Below the pieces are notes generated by a model. The model was not told where the DNA came from and searched no databases. It was given only the letters and a program-made list of their open reading frames with translations. The position numbers were made by a program, and so were the translations under genes. A stretch of DNA of 64,000 nt. Source: Isoetes taiwanensis (Eukaryota; Streptophyta; Lycopodiopsida; Isoetales; Isoetaceae). The stretch covers positions 126,001 through 190,000 of the forward strand of contig JAJEKV010000311.1 of NCBI GenBank assembly GCA_021234155.1, in the 5' to 3' direction. Of the stretch, positions 57,988 to 64,000 are shown piece by piece (within the stretch, counting starts at the first letter, position 1; every line of letters starts with the position of its first letter).

Positions 57988-59765
57988 GTGCTAGTTTGGA
58001 ACGTCATGCATTATCTCAAGCAAAAGTATATGCTGCTGAGAACTTGTGGAACCAAACTAATTTACTTTTACTGTCTGAAACATGGGAACATCAGTCTCGA
58101 AACTTACCACACGAAAATAACTCTAGAATATAGAAAAACAGGAGACATTTTGCTTGTTGGGGACTTTAATGCACGAACCATATGGATGCAAGTAGTTTTC
58201 TATGAGCATACAGAACCAGGAGACAAGCTTCTTCTTGAGCGCAAAGAATTGAACTTCATCAGGAGATCGAATGATAAGATTAAAAACGGTATGGGGCTTT
58301 ACTCCCATGGGGGATAGTGTCGTTGATTACTTGCTAGCTCCGGAATCGGATTCTATGGTTAAGAGCTTTAGAATTTTGGAAAAGACTGCAGAATCTGATC
58401 ATGCATGCCTTTTGTTCAAGTTGGATATGGAAGTATGTAAAGGATTACAACGAGATGTGTTCAGGCCAAAGCTAAAACTAGTCTATAGTAAAAAGGAAAT
58501 GTTTCAGAATAAACTTACAGTACTGCTTGAACAAGTTTCGTGGGCAGGGGAAGTAGACGGAGATTCTGACATGTTAGCAAACATAGTGAAGGCAACGGCA
58601 AGTAACAGTTTTGGGTACACTAAGATAAGATCAAATGGTTTACCATGCAATAGCTGGTGGGATTTAGAATGTAAAGAGGCAAGAAATTGTATTCCCAAAG
58701 GATGCAAGATGAAACTGGGATGGTATAAGCAGTTGATCAGAATGAAAAAGAGAAAATATTATGCTAAAAGGCAAATTGAACTGGGGGTTCTTTTCAAGGA
58801 ACAAACAAAATTATTTTGGACTAAACTATTAAGGAGGCCAGATAGTGGGCACCTAGACATAAATGACTTTGTTCAACTAGTAAAAGAGCTATACTTTTGT
58901 AATGATGCCCTTAGTATGGATGTCACGAAAGTTAAAGAGGACATTTTTGTCAAAGAGGATGTGTATAGGCAACTCAAGAGAATGCATAATGGTAAGGCTG
59001 CTGATTTTTCAGGTTTATCGACTGAGCTCATTAAGTGGGCAAGAGATGATCTAATTAACAAACTCACAGACTTAAATAAAGCAGTCCAGCAAGGTTTACC
59101 AAAAGCTTGGTGCGAATGTAAGGTGGTTCCCATCCATAAGTCTGGCAGTAAAAAGAAGGTTAAGAACTATAGAACTATAATGATTGGGAATGTTATTTCA
59201 AAGCTTTTAGGAGGCATGTTGGAGCATAAGATCAGTACTGGGGCTAATGAAAATGGGAAAAGGGCACATTCTCAAGTAGGGTTTAGAAAGAATCATAGCA
59301 CATTGCACCATCTGCTTACATTGAGGGTGATGATTGAGCAGGCAAAGGGTTGCTTTGGGAGGCGCAGTAGCACGTCTATATGAAGAAGTCCTGGACAAGT
59401 TGTCAACAGAGATGCCTACTGAGATTAGGAGCACAATTGGAGTCCATCAGGGGTGCCCATTGTCCCTGACGTTGTTTGATTTATACATAGATGAATTGGA
59501 AGAATGGCTCAGGGCCAACGGGCATGTAGGCTCCAAACTAGGTGATTTTGTGATCCAGCTTTTGCTGTACACAGATGACATTGTGCTATTTTCTGAGTCT
59601 CCAGAAGGACTCCAGAAACATTTGGAGATTCTCAGTGCATTTTGTAGTCAATGTAAGATGAAGGTGAATTTGTCAAAGTCTAAAATAATAGTCTTTGGTA
59701 CCATTAAGAGGCCATGTTTTCTATACCAGCCAGGGGGAAGAACTCGAAACTATGGACTACTATAA
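57988..59765 (+). pseudogene. LINE ORF2: endonuclease and reverse transcriptase
   Basis: Endonuclease pieces: VWNVMHYLKQKY and ILLVGDFNAR (GDFNAR motif), then SVVDYLLAP and AESDHACLLFKL (SDH motif). RT from about 58950: KRMHNGKAADFSGLSTELIK, WCECKVVPIHKSGSKKKVKN, NYRTIMIGNVISKLLGGMLE and HSQVGFRKNHSTLHHLLTL. After a frame shift near 59345 (with loss of motif A): TIGVHQGCPLSLTLFDLYID and LLYTDDIVLFSESPEGLQ (YTDD). The damage is modest, but motif A appears deleted at the shift. Confidence 0.82.
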
Positions 59766-60112
59766 GTATTTTGGTAGTGAGGTACGCTCTAATTACAAAT
59801 GGAAAACATGTGTGAGGAAACAAATTGTAGGGGGGGAATGAGGTCTGTATGCTCTAAGACGTTTTTCTAGATGCCATAGAATGTCATTGGATAGTTGGGG
59901 GCTAAAAAAGATGATTAAGACTTTATTACAGACGATGGTATACGGTGTTCCCATATGGGGCCTTCCATCTCTAGAAAACTTTGGAACGAGATGAAACAAG
60001 TGTTGAAGATATTCATTCAAGAAGAGTTGGGAGTCAGAAAGCAAATTTTTTATGTTATATTATTGGCTGAAATTGGTCTGTTGTCTCTAGAAGCTGAAGC
60101 GATATGTCTGAC

Positions 60113-60566
60113 TATTAGTTTCGTGAATAGACTAAGGAAGATGATGGTAATAGGCTACTATTAATTTCGTGAATAGACTAAGGAAGATGATGGTAATAGG
60201 CTGCCGAAAATGGCAATGGAACAACTGGGTACCTTGGGCTGGTATCTCAATGTACTTGAATGGGTCAAGAGCTAGGGGTTTTCAGCCGCAATTGTTTTTT
60301 ACTCTGAATTAGGGGTTTGGGAGATGATACAGGATCAGGTAGTCAGAAAGATTTGGGCAGATAAGGGCATTAGGACGATCTTCTATCAACAGAGAAAGAT
60401 TTGGGCAGATAAGGGCACTAGGACGATCTTCTATCAGCAGGAAGTAAATCCTATGTTGGTATATGCAGATCAGGACTATCTAAATGCACCTATGTCCAGG
60501 CATATGAGATACATCATTGCTAGGTACACCTATGTCCAGGCATATGAGATACATCATTGCTAGGTA
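60113..60566 (+). repeat. Three successive tandem duplications in the LINE 3' part
   Basis: Unit 1 is 46 bp (60113-60158, 60159-60202; TTTCGTGAATAGACTAAGGA). Unit 2 is 48 bp (60345-60392, 60393-60440; AGAAAGATTTGGGCAGATAA) and keeps frame. Unit 3 is 40 bp (60487-60526, 60527-60566; CACCTATGTCCAGGCATATG). The copies within each pair are nearly identical. Confidence 0.92.
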
Positions 60567-60897
60567 CAGGACAAGATCACATTCTCTAGGGATAGAAACA
60601 GGGAGATGGGCTTGAATACCACGAGAAGACATTAGAGTGTAGTTTCTTAAAAGATGTGGATTCTCATCTAGACTTGTTGATAAAATTGAACACATGATGT
60701 ATTTAGTTGCTCCATGACCTTCAAGGTCCTTAAAGGCATGATAATAATTATTATTATTAGTTACTATTCAGAAAAGAAAGAAGGGATTTGAGAATTCCAT
60801 TTTGACGAGACAACAATTACTTTATTGGAAGTGCTGAGCAAGACCGTTTATCCAAACAGATAGCTCATCAGATACTGAACCGAGAACTAAGAACTTG

Positions 60898-62592
60898 CTA
60901 GTCAGATAGCTCATACAAATACTTGTACTTGGAACTTAAGCTGTTGAGGAAGCATACTGGATCTAACCCTCTTCCTGTAACAGACTCAACCAGTTCATCA
61001 GCAGTCTCGTAAAGGCTTCCAACAGAATGAATCTTCACAAGGAGCCATTCCCTAAGAGCTTCAAATTTTCCTTCACTGATGTTCTTTTTCAGATCAGGGA
61101 TTTCTTTGCAAGCAGTTTCAAAGAACTGGCAGGCATAAGCAGCCCCCATTACATAGGTCGGAAAGTAACCAAAACTGCCTCCCCCCCAATGAATATCTTG
61201 CAAGCATCCTTCAGTATCAGAAGGAGGGCAAATTCCCAAGTACTCCTTCATTTTGCTATTCCAAATATTGGGAATGTCCTTAACATTCAAATTACCATCA
61301 AAAAGACCCTTTTCAATCTCATACCTGAGAAGAACATGAAGAGGATATGAAACTTCATCTGCATCCACCCTGATGAGAGATGGTTGTACTTCATTCACAA
61401 ATTTGTAAAAATCTGTAGCAGTTATTTCTGAAAGAAAAGGATATGTTTCTACTACAATAGGCCAGTACTTGAGCCAAAATTCTTCACTCATTGCTACACA
61501 TCTTTCCCAGAACAAAGATTGGCTTTCATGTAGTCCCATCCCAGTAGGTCTGGATGAAGGAAGGCCATTTTGACATGCTTCTAAATGCCTGCCTTGTTCA
61601 TATAATGCATGGCCTGCTTCATGAACCACTGCTAAAAGTCCTGTTACCAGATCTGTTTCACTATATCTAGAAGTAATTCTTACATCCACAGGGCTAGAAA
61701 TGTCAAATGTTATGGGATGTTTAGATTCATCCAAACGTCCATTTTCCCATTTGAATCCCATGTCTCCTGCAATCTTCTTTGCCAGATCCCTCTGCTCAGG
61801 TATGGTCAGATTTTTGAATTCCAATGTTTGCTTATTAGAACCCCTACTAGAGTTTCCAATTTTCTTCAACAAACAAATCAACGGTTCTTTCAAAGCAGCA
61901 AAAAAAGTATCCATTTTTTCTCTAGTGTTACCTTTCTCATACAGATCGAGGAGATAGTTATAGGGGTCCATGTCAGGATGTACTGCAGCGGCTTCCTGCT
62001 TAAGAAGACTGATCCATTCTTCAAGAACAGGGGCAAGAAGGCCAAAATCATTGTTCTTTTTAGCCACAGCCCAGGCTTCTGTGCCCTGTACTTCTAAAAC
62101 TGCCTTGCGAGCCTGAACCTCTTCAGGCACCCTTGTTGCCCTAATATAATCCCTAGAAGCTTCCCTCACAGCAGCGGCTTCCATTGCCGAGAATCCATTG
62201 TTTGGAAGATGTGGGCATTCTGCCAACATACTGATCCATTTTCCTAGCTTTGAATCCTTCCGGCGCTGATGCACAACTCTGGCTATGGCCTCCATTTGAT
62301 CCCCTCTTGCATCCGCGCCCCCTTCTGGCATAAAAACATGCTGATCCCATGATAAAAGGTTCTGGATACTTTCTAGAGATGCAATCTCTTTGAGTTCCTT
62401 CTTCATGCCATCAAAGGCAGTTCTGAGCTTCAAATCCGATTCCGCCATGGCCAGAGTTTGGGACATGCTTCTGGTTGTGGGTCTTCTTCCAAAACGGATA
62501 TTTATCCTGGATTGGTAATTAATACTCGTTTTTTGGAAAAAGGAAGCCCTAGAATTGGAAAAGACTCCTGAGCAGGCAAGACTTTTCGCCAT
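60898..62592 (-). CDS. M32 carboxypeptidase (carboxypeptidase Taq family)
   Basis: One uninterrupted frame of 564 residues. M32 enzymes are zinc- or cobalt-dependent metallocarboxypeptidases that trim residues from peptide C-termini. The zinc site HEAGH is at about residues 324-328 (AVVHEAGHALYEQGR), with the third-ligand region HESQSLFWER at about 355-364, the family signature RVDADEVSYPLHVLLRYEIE at about 408-427, and DIHWGGGSFGYFPTY at about 466-480. Bacterial members are about 500 residues. Here ~50 extra N-terminal residues rich in Ser and Arg (MAKSLACSGVFSNSRASFFQ) suggest a plastid or mitochondrial transit peptide. The start is the first ATG of the frame. No intron is seen. The family is mainly prokaryotic with patchy eukaryotic occurrence, so an ancient transfer is possible. 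It appears intact. Confidence 0.93.
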   Translation of the reverse strand: MAKSLACSGVFSNSRASFFQKTSINYQSRINIRFGRRPTTRSMSQTLAMAESDLKLRTAFDGMKKELKEIASLESIQNLLSWDQHVFMPEGGADARGDQMEAIARVVHQRRKDSKLGKWISMLAECPHLPNNGFSAMEAAAVREASRDYIRATRVPEEVQARKAVLEVQGTEAWAVAKKNNDFGLLAPVLEEWISLLKQEAAAVHPDMDPYNYLLDLYEKGNTREKMDTFFAALKEPLICLLKKIGNSSRGSNKQTLEFKNLTIPEQRDLAKKIAGDMGFKWENGRLDESKHPITFDISSPVDVRITSRYSETDLVTGLLAVVHEAGHALYEQGRHLEACQNGLPSSRPTGMGLHESQSLFWERCVAMSEEFWLKYWPIVVETYPFLSEITATDFYKFVNEVQPSLIRVDADEVSYPLHVLLRYEIEKGLFDGNLNVKDIPNIWNSKMKEYLGICPPSDTEGCLQDIHWGGGSFGYFPTYVMGAAYACQFFETACKEIPDLKKNISEGKFEALREWLLVKIHSVGSLYETADELVESVTGRGLDPVCFLNSLSSKYKYLYELSD

Positions 62593-62940
62593 AGAAGATT
62601 CCTAATATAAACGCTCAATACATTATTCACGGCATTGCCATCCTTTTTAAGGCCTGGCCATCTGACCATGCAGCTTACCGAAATCTTTTCATCACAATAT
62701 ATCGGCTGCAAGTGCAGACAGTGATCTTCTAGTTTTTAGCAAAGACAAAAAAGTCGGATGCCAAAATATTTTTGATTTTAAAAGTCGAATGCTAGACTTT
62801 CCCCCATAATTTGTCCCACAGCCTTGATAATGGCCATATTTTTGTCCTCTCTTTCTTGCAATGGCGTGTGCGACTGGTTATGGCACCTTGCAAAACGAGT
62901 TCTAAAATGTCTATCTTGGACATGTATAATTGTGTTAGAA
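62593..62940 (-). promoter_or_regulatory. Upstream region of the M32 gene
   Basis: Leader and presumed promoter. No clear TATA box. It contains AAAGTCGAATGCTAGA at 62781-62796 and a related AAAAGTCGGATGCCA copy at 62751-62764, spaced about 30 bp. Confidence 0.35.
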
Positions 62941-63045
62941 ATATGCCTTTGTAATATTCTCATTCGATAACTTCCCTCTAGACTCGTCCCATGGCCCGCT
63001 GTAGGGTTCCGTGGATGTTAAACTAATATCTATCTATCTATAAGG
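62940..63045 (+). mobile_element. Simple-tail LINE 3' terminus with (CTAT)n
   Basis: CGTCCCATGGCCCGCTGTAG, then GGTTCCGTGGATGTTAAAC and (TATC)n. It parallels the 3' end of the LINE at 21541-21615. Only about 100 bases are left. Confidence 0.6.
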
Positions 63046-63780
63046 GACAGGTATTGTGTTTTCATGGGGAAAAAATAAGGTGGAAAAAGAAGGTGAAAAA
63101 AGGGTATCTAAATGGTTGTAGGATTGCCACCTATGTGAAGAACTATGGGTCAGGAAAAATGCTCAAAATGTTGATGATTTAGTCTAGGATTCGAATACGT
63201 CTTTTTATGCCATGATCTCTCTTGCCTTAGTTGGATATTTGTAGTATTGGACAGCTGCAATGTTCAATCTACAATCCTGGCTAATCTGCTAATCCGTTGG
63301 TTGTACATGGCTCAAAAGCACAACCATCGTTGTTAGAAATAAAATACATTCCGGTTGCCCTTGCCCTTGCAAATCCGACCTATAGAAATCATGCACTTGA
63401 AACCCTGGCATTCTCGCAGGAGGTTTGGGCTACCATAGCTGATGGAGCTTGCACAAATTGGTAATCTGCTAAGGAGTCGAGGCTTTATCCTCTATGGTCT
63501 TAATAAAAACGCGGCCTCTTTTTCCATAATTTTTCAGATACTCGTGTAAATGTTGCTAATGCAATATCCTATCAAATATATATAGTTCTGGCTAACATAG
63601 TCTAATAATATTTAGTCCTAATCGATACTAGTTATGGTGCTCGGCGTTGCCGAGCTTTACTACAATTTGAAAGAGTGGTTGTTTGATTGTTGATTTGGTC
63701 GGTCATATTCATACATATTTACCAATCCATATACATGTAGTAATGGTGGGCACGTACATGCATCTAGATGTGATGTAGAA
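63046..63780. other. No gene seen
   Basis: No coding chain, RNA gene or repeat could be supported. Confidence 0.4.
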
Positions 63781-63890
63781 CGGAATGGGGGAAGCCACTC
63801 TTGCTTCCCCACGACTGCGAGAATCCGGGGCGCCCGTGTAGTGGGCCAAATCGGCAGTCGGGGAAGCAAGAGTGGCTCGACCCCATTCCG
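63781..63890. repeat. Long GC-rich hairpin (38-nt arms, ~35-nt loop)
   Basis: The left arm 63781-63818 (CGGAATGGGG, then AGCCACTCTTGCTTCCCC and CGACTGC) pairs with 63854-63890 with only a few mismatches and a two-base bulge. A possible splice donor (CCAAG|gtaagc) follows on the plus strand at 63906. It could be a small foldback element or a small-RNA precursor. I do not recognise any known plant miRNA in the arms. Confidence 0.75.
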
Positions 63891-64000
63891 CTCTAATGAC
63901 GCCAAGGTAAGCTTCTCAACGGATTCTCTGTGTTTTTGTCAATCCATTTGTCATTCGGGAAAAGAATGAATCAAGAAAATGACGGAATGAGCATCCACTT

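Larger units (their letters stand above)
57200..60765 (+). mobile_element. LINE with coiled-coil/RRM-like ORF1 and EN-RT ORF2
   Basis: In order: coiled-coil ORF1 N-terminus (57280-57480), RNA-binding part (57600-57969), endonuclease remnants (57988-58320), RT (58320-59760), damaged C-terminus with three tandem duplications (60113-60566), and a tail of AATAATTATTATTATT near 60735-60752. It is related to the LINE at 19420-21615 by its RT words. The 5' edge is approximate. Confidence 0.8.

Overview
This is a stretch of plant nuclear genome. It has spliceosomal introns with GT-AG borders, Ty1/copia and L1-type elements primed or tailed in the plant manner, and plant gene families (LACS8/9-type acyl-CoA synthetase, COI1-like F-box/LRR, RAPTOR). 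Low gene density, deeply nested retroelements and a plant M32 carboxypeptidase suggest a large-genome land plant, perhaps a fern or other seedless lineage. That placement is inference. Only two host genes look intact: a LACS8/9-type acyl-CoA synthetase (+, 28649-32441, eleven coding exons, all splice phases consistent) and a single-exon M32 (carboxypeptidase Taq) metallopeptidase (-, 60898-62592).

Left part (1-7290): no intact gene. A minus-strand chain of exon-like blocks joins a frame-broken PAP2_C/sphingomyelin-synthase-like membrane protein (4772-2692) to the last two exons of RAPTOR (2622-2093), with matching splice phase at the junction. A decayed retroelement gag with a zinc knuckle lies at about 6000-6675.

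Central-left (7291-21880): two copies of one ~3.4-kb element lie head to head around an 81-bp spacer. Each copy is bounded by GTATTTAATTAAAGTGGGAC. Each carries a glycine-rich secreted-protein gene and a tandem array of CTCGACTCGCGAGTCGAG-type palindromes. Copy A is split by a 5.3-kb L1-type LINE (minus strand, 16-bp target-site duplication). Copy B is split by a 2.2-kb LINE of another clade ending in (CTATT)n.

Middle (22500-28060): a 3'-truncated Ty1/copia element (LTR with TATA box, PBS, gag, protease, integrase) is split by a 1.2-kb poly(A) retroposon. It is flanked on both sides by direct copies of an unrelated repeat. The LACS gene follows, then LINE scraps (32870-34768) and a long decayed stretch with a tiny SINE (41572-41674).

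Right part (43206-56740): a second member of the poly(A) retroposon family (15-bp TSD) holds a complete 5337-bp Ty1/copia element with 497/498-bp LTRs and the TSD TAGGT. Next is a long L1 LINE (49857-56740), broken by two MITEs and by a ~2.3-kb block holding a COI1-like last exon. A LINE with a coiled-coil/RRM-like ORF1 and an EN-RT ORF2 (57200-60765) carries three successive short tandem duplications. The M32 gene, a LINE 3' scrap and a long GC-rich hairpin end the window.

Several 1-2-base frame breaks inside otherwise good exons could be real decay or assembly error; the sequence alone cannot tell.
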